From the NCBI GenBank assembly GCA_016839865.1, contig JAEOTN010000316.1:1-7463 (forward strand): 7,463 nucleotides of DNA, written 5' to 3'. The notes under the pieces are model-generated. The model saw only the letters and a list, made by a program, of their open reading frames with translations. It searched no databases and was not told the DNA's origin. Shown in pieces: positions 1-5,720 of this stretch. The first letter of the stretch is position 1. Each line of letters starts with the position of its first letter. Both the position numbers and the translations under genes were made by a program. Origin of the DNA: Promethearchaeota archaeon (GTDB lineage: Archaea; Asgardarchaeota; Lokiarchaeia; Sigynarchaeales; MK-D1).

Positions 1-341
1 CAGGCAATTGAATCCACGATTGGGGTTTGTTTCTCATTATCCCAACTTAATGAATGGAATTTGCAGAATTCCTCGGTTATGCATTTTTTGCAGTGAATAC
101 ATATATCAGGTAAAAATGTGGATTTCTCTGTGGTTTGGATGGTACTTTGATGCAAAATTTCACCGGATTTAAAGAGTAATCCGAGATTTGGAGCATCCAC
201 ATCACAATCTGCAACCAACATTTTCGTTCCTAGTTCATGGAAGATAACCCCTAAGGAAGCGCTTATCGTTGTTTTACCAACGCCTCCTTTACCACTAATC
301 ACACCAATTTTATAAACAGATTTTTCGGAAGGAGTTATCAT
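1..341 (-). CDS. MinD-superfamily P-loop ATPase with ferredoxin insert (partial, N-terminal 113 residues)
   Basis: This is the N-terminal part of a soluble deviant-Walker ATPase; the rest lies beyond the left edge. Read on the minus strand from ATG at 341, it shows the deviant Walker A motif KGGVGKTT (residues 18-25) and the DCDVDAPN segment (45-52) that follows strand 2 in MinD/Mrp/NifH-like ATPases. A cysteine group follows at C81, C84, C87 and C93, where these proteins carry an inserted 2x[4Fe-4S] ferredoxin module. The last gap is five residues, not the usual three. A strong Shine-Dalgarno GGAGGT (351-356) sits 9 nt upstream, and the start overlaps the preceding gene's stop as ATGA (338-341), so the two are probably translationally coupled and co-transcribed. 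The family (COG1149-like) is known from anaerobes, often as tandem pairs; its exact role is unsettled. The family call is firm, the function is not. Confidence 0.9.
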   Translation of the reverse strand, partial: MITPSEKSVYKIGVISGKGGVGKTTISASLGVIFHELGTKMLVADCDVDAPNLGLLFKSGEILHQSTIQTTEKSTFLPDICIHCKKCITEEFCKFHSLSWDNEKQTPIVDSIA

Positions 342-1258
342 TGATGAGAGACCTCCTTACTTAGGACAAATTGACCAATTTTTTTGATTGCTTGTTGACT
401 CAACGAATCAATAGTGGCGGATTCATAAAACACAAAGGGAATGCCTTGTGCATAAGATTCCATAATCTGTTGATCATACGGAATAGACGCAATGGTTATC
501 TGATCAATCGGATAGTCAGTTATTGTGGAACGATTCACGATTACATAGGAAGGTCGTTCGACAACTTCAGAAAGCTTCAAGATACGTTTTAGATCATGTT
601 CACCAAAAGGTGTAGGTTCTGTGACGCATAAAACGTATTCGCTCTGTTTTAGGACAAATTCGACATCACAGTGCGCTCCTGGTGCGGAATCGGTGATCAC
701 ATAATCATAGGGGTTGGATTTATTTAACTCCTCAAACTTTTCATACATGGATTCCAATATTTTTACTGCTTGCACTTGACCCACTTGGAGTTCGCCTACC
801 ATCAAATCCAAAGGAGTACTATTTATCTGTAAATTTTTAAAGAAGATTTTGCCGAGGTGTTGGTTTGATGAAATAATTGCATCATCCGGACAAATACGGT
901 AACAAAGTTCGCAAGAATTGCATAGATTTTGCATCAAAAGTGGAATTTGGTCAATAATCTGAAAAATAGCGTGAGTTCGACATGCGAGACTACATTTTCC
1001 GCATTTTGTGCACTTATTCTCATCAAATTTGGGAACGAAATGAGTGATTTCAGTTGATTCAAATACAGAGAGATCGGGTTGTCCAAGCAAGATATTAGTG
1101 TTAGGATTCTCAACGTCACAATCCATCAATAGGACTCTTTTATTCAGTTTAGCAAGAAAAAGGGCTAAATTTACAGCCACAAAGGTTTTTCCAGTTCCAC
1201 CTTTCCCACCACTTACTGAAATTATCTGCACTATGATTCTCTCTGTTTTATGATTCAT
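338..1258 (-). CDS. MinD-superfamily P-loop ATPase with inserted 2x[4Fe-4S] ferredoxin domain
   Basis: This is a complete 306-residue soluble ATPase. It has the deviant Walker A KGGTGKT at 19-25, the DCDVENPN switch region at 46-53, and a Walker B-like DYVITDSAPG at 185-194 whose Asp190 would coordinate Mg. Between strand 2 and the rest of the ATPase fold sits a bacterial-type ferredoxin module with two canonical 4Fe-4S motifs: C83/C86/C89/C93 and C113/C116/C119/C123-Pro. The length fits the COG1149 family. It is the middle gene of a minus-strand operon, 8 bp after the NifX-like gene and overlapping the next ATPase by 4 bp. The start at 1258 has no obvious Shine-Dalgarno and probably relies on coupling to the gene before it. 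Tandem ferredoxin-ATPases beside a NifX-like protein occur in bacterial ORP clusters. By inference it links ATP hydrolysis to Fe-S redox state or to cofactor loading. Confidence 0.93.
   Translation of the reverse strand: MNHKTERIIVQIISVSGGKGGTGKTFVAVNLALFLAKLNKRVLLMDCDVENPNTNILLGQPDLSVFESTEITHFVPKFDENKCTKCGKCSLACRTHAIFQIIDQIPLLMQNLCNSCELCYRICPDDAIISSNQHLGKIFFKNLQINSTPLDLMVGELQVGQVQAVKILESMYEKFEELNKSNPYDYVITDSAPGAHCDVEFVLKQSEYVLCVTEPTPFGEHDLKRILKLSEVVERPSYVIVNRSTITDYPIDQITIASIPYDQQIMESYAQGIPFVFYESATIDSLSQQAIKKIGQFVLSKEVSHQ
351..356 (-). promoter_or_regulatory. Shine-Dalgarno site of the second MinD-type ATPase
   Basis: On the minus strand GGAGGT lies 9 nt before the ATG at 341, inside the last codons of the upstream ATPase gene. 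It is a near-complete anti-16S match and the strongest ribosome binding site in the window. With the ATGA stop-start overlap it supports coupled expression of the two ATPases in similar amounts. Confidence 0.8.
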
Positions 1259-1266
1259 AGGTAGAA

Positions 1267-1686
1267 TTATTTTCGCATACCGCGCCCTTGACCGCCACCC
1301 ATTCCAGAGTGACTTTTAACAGTTGCTCCAGTTACAGGTTCGGTTTTGCCTTGTTCGAATAATTCCAAAACATCCTTTACAGTGTTTACTTGGTGGGTTC
1401 CGACTTGGAAAAGATTTGCTCCAATTTGCTTCAATGCTCCTACTGCATTTGGGCCTAGATTACCTACAATAACATCAGTTGGTTTTTGATTACCTACATT
1501 TTGTGCCGCAGCAATACCTGCACCACCCATGGCATTAACTGCATCATTGTTAACAACGGTCACTTGGATTACTTCACCATCTTTCTTCTCGATTACAGTA
1601 AATGTGGAACATCTACCGAATCTCCATTCGAATGGAGCATGGATACCACCAGAACCACCGCTTGGAATTACAATTTTCTGATTCAT
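1267..1686 (-). CDS. NifX/NafY/ORP-like dinitrogenase iron-molybdenum cofactor-binding family protein
   Basis: This small soluble protein (139 residues from ATG 1686) belongs to the dinitrogenase Fe-Mo cofactor biosynthesis family (PF02579/COG1433). It shows the N-terminal HAPFEWRFGRCSTF segment (16-29), matching the family's 'FGR..yF' strand, and the core GGAGIAAAQNV (54-64) with NLGPNAVGALKQIGANLF (77-94). These form the RNase H-like fold that cradles metal-sulfur cofactors. Cys26 is its only cysteine, and the C-terminal tail is Gly-rich (GMGGGQGRGMRK), as in many anaerobe homologues. A GTG at 1695 would add three residues, but ATG 1686 is preferred because the resulting N-terminus MNQKIVIP fits the family and GTGA lies 5 nt ahead. 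It is the first gene of the operon with the two ferredoxin-ATPases. The window shows no nitrogenase genes, so a carrier role like that of ORP is more likely than one in FeMo-co assembly; the bound metal is unknown. Confidence 0.9.
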   Translation of the reverse strand: MNQKIVIPSGGSGGIHAPFEWRFGRCSTFTVIEKKDGEVIQVTVVNNDAVNAMGGAGIAAAQNVGNQKPTDVIVGNLGPNAVGALKQIGANLFQVGTHQVNTVKDVLELFEQGKTEPVTGATVKSHSGMGGGQGRGMRK

Positions 1687-1704
1687 TTTTTTCACGTGAT
1701 CGAA

Positions 1705-1742
1705 TTTATTTGAATATTAATTCGAATCAATATTCATATAAA
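1705..1742. repeat. 38-bp near-perfect inverted repeat, candidate operator
   Basis: The left arm TTTATTTGAATATTAATTC (1705-1723) is the reverse complement of the right arm (1724-1742) at 17 of 19 positions. The mismatches are at 1710/1737 and 1719/1728, and the arms meet with no spacer at TTCGAA. The inner 26 bp (1711-1736) match at 12 of 13 pairs. The element covers the minus-strand TATA box and reaches the predicted transcript start, where an archaeal repressor would block TBP/TFB or polymerase. It sits in the gap between divergent genes, so it could also affect the radical SAM gene, although that gene's own TATA box lies outside it. AT-rich sequence makes palindromes easier to form by chance, but this length and match are unusual. 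Confidence 0.65.
1735..1742 (-). promoter_or_regulatory. TATA box for the NifX-like/ATPase operon
   Basis: The minus strand reads TTTATATG here. The predicted transcript start, about 26 nt on, is near 1713, giving a 5' leader of roughly 27 nt before ATG 1686. The box forms the outer end of one arm of the 38-bp palindrome described separately, so a factor bound to the palindrome would directly affect TBP access. Confidence 0.5.
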
Positions 1743-1752
1743 GTACATACCA

Positions 1753-1760
1753 TTTAAAAA
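1753..1760 (+). promoter_or_regulatory. Possible TATA box for the radical SAM gene
   Basis: TTTAAAAA lies about 50 nt before ATG 1805. That would place the transcript start near 1780-1785 and leave a leader of about 20-25 nt carrying a weak GAG-type Shine-Dalgarno at 1791-1795. The match is only fair in such AT-rich DNA. Confidence 0.35.
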
Positions 1761-1804
1761 AATCGCAATTCAATTTCACGAAATACACAAGAGATCCGAA
1801 AATT

Positions 1805-2767
1805 ATGAGCAGCCATGTGTACGGTCCAGTACCAAGTCGAAGATTAGGAAGATCACTTGGAATTGATGTTACACCCCCCCTTCCCAATAAAACATGTAAT
1901 TTTAATTGTGTTTATTGTCAGTTGGGTAGAACTCGTCATTTTTCCAACCAAAAACGAGAATTCTTCCCCGTTGATAAACTTCTTAATCAAGCTGAGAGAC
2001 ATATCAGCTCAGTTGGAACAGATAATATTGATTATTTAACCTTAGTTGGGGATGGAGAACCAACACTATATTCTAAAATTGGCGACTTAATTGACGGATT
2101 GAAGATTTGGGATATCCCTATATGTGTCATCACTAATGGATCTCTTCTCAGTTCTGAAAAAGTAAGGAAAGCGCTTGGATCAGCTGATGTAATTCTCCCA
2201 ACTCTCGATGCAGGGACAGAACAGGAATTTAAACTCCGAAATCGTCCTATCCGTCATATTCATTTCGATAATATGGTTAAGGGAATGATTGAATTCCGAA
2301 ATTCCTTTGAAGGGAAAATTTGGATGGAATTTATGGCAGTAAGTGGAGTAAATGATCAAATTATATCCCTTCAAGAAACTCGAGCTATCTACGAACAGAT
2401 TAGCCCTGATAAGATTTATGTGAATACCCCAATTCGTCCCCCATGTGAAAATTGGGTAAAAACACCATCTCTTGAAAACATTGAACTTATTCAAGATATG
2501 CTAGGTCCTTCTGCAAAAGAAGAAATCATACCAATTAATCTTATGGAGCAAGGAGAATTTTATATTGAAGGAGATAAAGAATCTGTGATTATACAAAACC
2601 TTGTTAACACCATAAAACGACATCCTATGAGACGAGACCAAGTTGAAAATGTGCTCCTTAAAAAGAGAATGAAATATCCTGAAGATACAATTAAAACTAT
2701 TTTGAGTTTGAATATCAATCAAAGGGAATTTCAAGGAAAAGAATTTTTCATATTTTGCGAACCCTAA
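1805..2767 (+). CDS. Radical SAM protein (COG0731-type Fe-S oxidoreductase)
   Basis: This is a 320-residue cytosolic radical SAM protein. The N-terminus VYGPVPSRRLGRSLGID (5-21) is the signature opening of a COG0731 subgroup. It is followed by the cluster-binding CNFNCVYC motif (C31, C35, C38, CxxxCxxC) and by GDGEPTL (82-88), equivalent to the SAM-binding GGE motif. The partial TIM barrel runs to about residue 225. The C-terminal part, with RHPMRRDQVENVLLKKRM (258-275) and a following short beta segment, looks like a small winged-helix domain. Family members are distant relatives of the tRNA-wybutosine enzyme TYW1, but this protein lacks that enzyme's extra parts and its substrate is unknown. 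It is transcribed away from the NifX-like operon across a shared 118-bp promoter region, which hints at a linked role in metallocofactor chemistry. ATG 1805 fits the family N-terminus. Confidence 0.9.
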   Translation: MSSHVYGPVPSRRLGRSLGIDVTPPLPNKTCNFNCVYCQLGRTRHFSNQKREFFPVDKLLNQAERHISSVGTDNIDYLTLVGDGEPTLYSKIGDLIDGLKIWDIPICVITNGSLLSSEKVRKALGSADVILPTLDAGTEQEFKLRNRPIRHIHFDNMVKGMIEFRNSFEGKIWMEFMAVSGVNDQIISLQETRAIYEQISPDKIYVNTPIRPPCENWVKTPSLENIELIQDMLGPSAKEEIIPINLMEQGEFYIEGDKESVIIQNLVNTIKRHPMRRDQVENVLLKKRMKYPEDTIKTILSLNINQREFQGKEFFIFCEP

Positions 2768-2790
2768 TTCGCACTGGTATTGGGTTTTCT
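2756..2790 (+). terminator. Possible terminator at the end of the radical SAM gene
   Basis: A perfect 6-bp stem TGCGAA/TTCGCA (2756-2761 with 2768-2773) loops out CCCTAA, which holds the stop codon TAA at 2765-2767. A competing stem pairs AACCC-T-AAT (2760-2768) with ATTGGGTT (2779-2786) and ends in TTTTCT. The two are mutually exclusive. Archaeal termination depends mainly on oligo-T, and the T-run here is short, so the call is weak. Confidence 0.3.
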
Positions 2791-2798
2791 ACCTACAG

Positions 2799-2806
2799 TT
2801 TAAATA
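2799..2806 (+). promoter_or_regulatory. TATA box for the Cys-rich Fe-S protein gene
   Basis: TTTAAATA is a good archaeal TATA match. It predicts a transcript start around 2828-2832 and a leader of about 30 nt that includes AGGT (2847-2850), a Shine-Dalgarno 10 nt before ATG 2861. The promoter implies the Fe-S gene can be expressed independently of the radical SAM gene 93 bp upstream. Confidence 0.5.
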
Positions 2807-2860
2807 ATTGCACAGAGACTTATAGTTAATCTTTCAAAGGATTACTAGGTAAGTAATAAG

Positions 2861-4060
2861 ATGCGAACTTCTGTTTCAAGCAGCAATACGGTGCCCGGGA
2901 AAAAAGAATCACCTTCAAATAAGAAAATCCCACCTATCTACCGGAAATTGCAGAAACATCTGAATAAACAAGCAGTTGGGTATCCGAAAACTAGAGATGA
3001 TTCTGATATTCGGTTGCTACAGTTACATTTTCCATCAGAAGATTTTGTTGAAATTGCGTTACATTTGAGTTTTCGATTCCAATCTATTGACGTTATTTAT
3101 GAAAAAACCAAGAGTCAGTTTAAAAAGGATATTTTAGAGAAAAAATTACGAGACATGGCAAAAATCGGGTGTATTTATCAAAGAGCGAAGAACGATGAGT
3201 TTGAATATGCGCTAATTCCGCTTATTGTTGGTTTATATGAATTTAAATTCGGGGAACTTACACCAGATTACATAAAAATTTACGAACAATATAATGCACC
3301 CCTTAGATTTGCTCTAGAGTTTATATCTAGTGATATTTCCCAAATACGGACCATTCCTGTCGAAAAATCAGTCACTCCCGAACATAAGATCGCTACTTAT
3401 TCTCAATTAGAACAGTTAATTGATGACGACTATGGTCCTTTTTTGGTTATGAAATGTGTTTGCCGAGAAAGACAGAAAATATTGGGAAACTCTTGTGAAA
3501 GAACCACACGAGAAGGAGTTTGTCTAGCGATGGGTACCATGGCTGAACAAGCAATATTTATTGGCGTGGGAAAGGAAATAAGCAAACAAGAAGCCTATGA
3601 ATTGTTGAAGATTAATCAAGAAGAAGGATTAGTTCTACAAACATCTGGAGGTCAAAAACCAGAATTTATCTGCAGTTGCTGTGGTTGTTGTTGCGCGAGT
3701 TTGCGATTACAAAAACAAGTTCCGTATCCAGCTGAATATTGGACACATGATTTTCATGCCGAATTAACAACTGAAAAGTGTATTGGATGTGGAAACTGTG
3801 AACGAACGTGCCAAGTGAATGCGATAAATGTAGATAAGAAAACAAAATTAGCGAGAGTAGATATAGGACGCTGTATTGGGTGTGGAAACTGTGTTACAGT
3901 TTGTAACCAACAGGCATTATCTATGGTACCAATCAAAAATCCATTTATTGTTCCTATAGATAATGAACAGTTATTTGAGAGAATATATTCCCATAAAAAA
4001 GGACCATTACGAAAGTTGATCATGGGATTGAAATTGATAAAAGGAAAACATTGGAGATAA
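2861..4060 (+). CDS. Cysteine-rich multi-cluster 4Fe-4S protein with N-terminal winged helix
   Basis: This 399-residue predicted cytosolic protein has no signal peptide or membrane segment. A polar, Ser/Lys-rich stretch (1-23) precedes a helical region (about 55-128) that looks like a winged-helix domain ending in YALIPLIVGLYEF. The central part has CVCRERQ at 199-205 with further cysteines C212 and C221, then the cysteine-dense CSCCGCCCASL at 271-281 (six cysteines in eight residues). Two canonical ferredoxin motifs follow, C307/C310/C313/C317 and C338/C341/C344/C348, and the C-terminal tail is basic. The same arrangement (CxCR...C...C, CxCCGCCC, dicluster ferredoxin) recurs in uncharacterised 4Fe-4S proteins of strict anaerobes. 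The ferredoxin part probably carries two [4Fe-4S] clusters; the middle could bind one or two more. The winged helix suggests redox sensing or protein contact, but DNA binding is unproven. The start is supported by AGGT 10 nt upstream and by the TATA box. Confidence 0.88.
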   Translation: MRTSVSSSNTVPGKKESPSNKKIPPIYRKLQKHLNKQAVGYPKTRDDSDIRLLQLHFPSEDFVEIALHLSFRFQSIDVIYEKTKSQFKKDILEKKLRDMAKIGCIYQRAKNDEFEYALIPLIVGLYEFKFGELTPDYIKIYEQYNAPLRFALEFISSDISQIRTIPVEKSVTPEHKIATYSQLEQLIDDDYGPFLVMKCVCRERQKILGNSCERTTREGVCLAMGTMAEQAIFIGVGKEISKQEAYELLKINQEEGLVLQTSGGQKPEFICSCCGCCCASLRLQKQVPYPAEYWTHDFHAELTTEKCIGCGNCERTCQVNAINVDKKTKLARVDIGRCIGCGNCVTVCNQQALSMVPIKNPFIVPIDNEQLFERIYSHKKGPLRKLIMGLKLIKGKHWR

Positions 4061-4071
4061 CGGTAAATATT

Positions 4072-4110
4072 ATCAAAAAAAAAATAGTAAAAATTACTTT
4101 TTATTTTTTC
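4072..4110. terminator. Bidirectional terminator between converging genes
   Basis: A short stem AGTAA/TTACT (4086-4090 with 4094-4098, loop AAA) lies between an A-tract (from about 4076) and the T-rich run at 4098-4109. Read on the plus strand the hairpin is followed by TTTTTATTTTTT. Read on the minus strand, the A-tract becomes the T-tract just after the stop codon (TAA at 4094-4096). Oligo-T is the main archaeal termination signal, and the symmetry suits two converging transcripts whose stops are only 33 bp apart. Confidence 0.6.
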
Positions 4111-5002
4111 GAGAGATTTTAGGGAAAAACACAGGAGTATTCTTTTTGTATTCCTCATAATCGGGCTTTCCCCCCCATTTTTTATCAGCGTAATCTTCGT
4201 TAAGTGGTACCCCACTTACAAAATTTAGGAGCAAAAATACAAAAACTGGGGAAATTAGACCGAAGAATCTCCAACCTTGCATAGTGGGTAAGCTTATAAT
4301 TGCCATTCCAAACCATAAGAAGAACTCCCCGAAATAGTTTGGATGTCTGGATACGTCCCAAAGTCCTCCTGTTATAAATTTATCCTTGTTTTCTGGATTA
4401 GTTTTGAAATTTTTCTTCTGCCTATCTGCAATTGCTTCAAAGGTGAAACCTATAATCCAGATTATTAAACCCAAAATTAAAGTAGTCCAATCATACCAAT
4501 TATAATCCACTAATTCAGTTGTGTCTGCAGTTATAGCGGCTAAAGCTGCAGCTAGGGTAAGTGACACCCATAATCCTTGTAGAGTCCAGGCGCGGAAAAA
4601 CCGGGGACCAGATTGCTTTAATTCCCGGAATCGTTTATCCTCTCCTGCTTTCAGTATTCGACGGAATAAGAAAATTCCTAGTCTGAACGTCCATATCAAA
4701 ACTAAGACCATTATAACTAAATGTCTAAGGTTGATATTTCCGGTCAAAAAGGTCGAAGTTAGAATTACAGTTGTATAGGTAATACTCCCAACGAGGTCAT
4801 AATATTTTTCAGTTTTAAAGATGAACGAGGGAATGAAGGCAATCCAATTGATACCGAAAGAAATTATTACAGCTAAAGCATATATTGGGAGAATAGAACT
4901 TCCAACAGTTTTACCACCAATACTAATCGCAATGGCTAGTCCAGTAGCAATGATAACCACTATTATACTAGCAAATATTGCTTTCCAATCATTTTTTTCC
5001 AT
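4094..5002 (-). CDS. DUF1295 / steroid 5-alpha-reductase-like integral membrane protein
   Basis: This 302-residue polytopic membrane protein has hydrophobic segments at about 8-28, 36-61, 73-88, 94-114, 141-160, 171-191, 222-239 and 246-264. The family signature FITGGLWDVSRHPNYFGEFFLWFGM (209-233) and the preceding EDKRFREL (121-128) mark PF06966 (DUF1295), related to steroid 5-alpha-reductases and isoprenylcysteine carboxyl methyltransferases. The conserved SRHPNYFGE and the C-terminal WGGKPDYEEYKKNTPVFFP (276-294) would form the cofactor and active-site face on the cytosolic side. Known relatives reduce C=C bonds in sterols or polyprenols with NAD(P)H, or methylate; which applies here is open. 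The start has a good Shine-Dalgarno, GGTGA (5010-5014), 7 nt upstream. It is the only gene on its probable transcript unless flavodoxin transcripts read through the 176-bp gap. Confidence 0.9.
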   Translation of the reverse strand: MEKNDWKAIFASIIVVIIATGLAIAISIGGKTVGSSILPIYALAVIISFGINWIAFIPSFIFKTEKYYDLVGSITYTTVILTSTFLTGNINLRHLVIMVLVLIWTFRLGIFLFRRILKAGEDKRFRELKQSGPRFFRAWTLQGLWVSLTLAAALAAITADTTELVDYNWYDWTTLILGLIIWIIGFTFEAIADRQKKNFKTNPENKDKFITGGLWDVSRHPNYFGEFFLWFGMAIISLPTMQGWRFFGLISPVFVFLLLNFVSGVPLNEDYADKKWGGKPDYEEYKKNTPVFFPKISRKNKK

Positions 5003-5009
5003 ATTTTTA

Positions 5010-5014
5010 TCACC
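5010..5014 (-). promoter_or_regulatory. Shine-Dalgarno site of the DUF1295 gene
   Basis: On the minus strand GGTGA lies 7 nt before ATG 5002, a good archaeal ribosome binding site that fixes the start. No TATA box upstream stands out clearly enough to call. Confidence 0.65.
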
Positions 5015-5075
5015 ATTTTCAAAAGTATTTTATGATTAAGTCAAGATGTACCTTTTCAAAATCAATACTGTTTAG

Positions 5076-5083
5076 AAAAAAAA
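5076..5083 (-). terminator. Oligo-T tract downstream of the flavodoxin gene
   Basis: Eight consecutive T on the minus strand lie about 95 nt past the flavodoxin stop codon and before the DUF1295 gene. Archaeal RNA polymerase terminates at such tracts, so this may separate the two minus-strand genes. No stable hairpin was seen. The rest of the 176-bp gap is AT-rich and shows nothing else recognisable. Confidence 0.35.
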
Positions 5084-5178
5084 CTACTTTTACTCACAAT
5101 TAATGAGAAAATTAGTAAAGTTGTGTGTTAATCGATAAATAATAATTTTTAGAAGAATACTTACAAGATACTCTAATC

Positions 5179-5646
5179 TTATCTTTGTTGTTTTAATTCC
5201 TCTGCCCATTTTGATAGATTTTCTTCTAAACTATCTTTTTTACTATCTTGAGCAATAAAAGTACTAACAACCACTGTTTTTTTCTCCACGTCAGTTCGAA
5301 ATCGTTTCATTGCTTTAATTCCATCACCTGCAGCGGTTAACCATAACGCAGCTTTTTTCACAGGATAGCTACTGAAGAATGTTCTAATAGGGGGAGTTGG
5401 TCTCCAGTTCCATGTAGGACTACCAATCACAACAAGATCATAATCCGTAGTCATTACATCTATGGTTTTAATTGGTGGTTTAGCTTTAACCATAGCTTGA
5501 TATCCCATTATCATATACTGCGGTTTATCCTTATACGGTTTTACTGGTTTGATTTCTACCATATCCGCACTGAGTATTTCTTTCAGAATTTGTGCTACCT
5601 TACGGGAGTGTCCCATTTTAGAATAAAATGCAATCAAAATTTTCAT
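5179..5646 (-). CDS. Flavodoxin-like FMN protein
   Basis: This 155-residue soluble electron-transfer or flavin-binding protein is counted from ATG 5646. It begins MKILIAFYSKMGHSRKVA, the first beta strand and FMN-phosphate loop of the flavodoxin fold (YSKMGHS, residues 8-14). It also has VVIGSPTWNWRPTPPIRTFF (72-91), the '60s loop' whose aromatics stack on the flavin, and TAAGDGIKA (104-112) near the third flavin loop. An ATG at 5679 would add 11 residues that precede the first strand and do not look like flavodoxin. The TATA-like ATAAATTT (minus strand, 5668-5675) sits about 26 nt before 5646, so a leaderless transcript starting at 5646 explains the lack of a Shine-Dalgarno. Flavodoxins pass low-potential electrons between Fe-S and flavin enzymes, several of which are neighbours here, but the partner is unknown. 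Confidence 0.9.
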   Translation of the reverse strand: MKILIAFYSKMGHSRKVAQILKEILSADMVEIKPVKPYKDKPQYMIMGYQAMVKAKPPIKTIDVMTTDYDLVVIGSPTWNWRPTPPIRTFFSSYPVKKAALWLTAAGDGIKAMKRFRTDVEKKTVVVSTFIAQDSKKDSLEENLSKWAEELKQQR

Positions 5647-5667
5647 GGTTAAAGGATTAGAAACGAG

Positions 5668-5675
5668 AAATTTAT
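5668..5675 (-). promoter_or_regulatory. TATA-like box for flavodoxin (leaderless)
   Basis: The minus strand reads ATAAATTT, centred about 26 nt before ATG 5646. That spacing places transcript and translation starts at the same base. It argues against the in-frame ATG at 5679, which would lie upstream of the box. Confidence 0.45.
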
Positions 5676-5720
5676 TCATTATCGTTTTAACAAAAAGTCA
5701 CTGAATCCTTGTCCAAAAGA

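Noticed and set aside
371..592. Plus-strand open frame of 73 codons inside the first complete ATPase gene
   Set aside because: It is antisense to a clear MinD-type ATPase, has no recognisable motif and no promoter or ribosome site; a shadow frame.
1267..1686. Evidence for a nitrogenase locus
   Set aside because: The NifX-like protein alone does not imply nitrogen fixation. No nifH, nifD, nifK, nifE, nifN or nifB is present, and the paired MinD-type ATPases have ferredoxin inserts unlike NifH.
1693..1695. GTG as the start of the NifX-like protein
   Set aside because: It would add only Met-Lys-Lys before MNQKIVIP. The ATG at 1686 fits the family N-terminus, and the GTGA at 1692-1695 serves better as a weak ribosome site.
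1874..1880. C7 run in the radical SAM gene, and a second C7 (G7 on the coding strand) at 4170-4176 in the DUF1295 gene, as phase-variation tracts
   Set aside because: Both reading frames are intact, the runs are short, and both encode plausible conserved residues (Thr-Pro-Pro; Trp-Gly-Gly-Lys). No surface or contingency role is suggested.
2180..2494. Minus-strand open frames (also 2501-2734) inside the radical SAM gene
   Set aside because: Antisense shadows of a conserved enzyme; hydrophobic, Phe-rich composition is what reverse reading of AT-rich coding DNA gives.
3754..4215. Minus-strand open frame of 153 codons across the end of the Fe-S protein gene and the end of the DUF1295 gene
   Set aside because: It overlaps two well-supported genes and their terminator. 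Its sequence is mostly the antisense of ferredoxin motifs and shows no family signature.
5003..5178. A small RNA or extra small gene in the 176-bp gap
   Set aside because: AT-rich, no stable hairpin, no convincing open frame with a ribosome site; only an oligo-T tract is notable.
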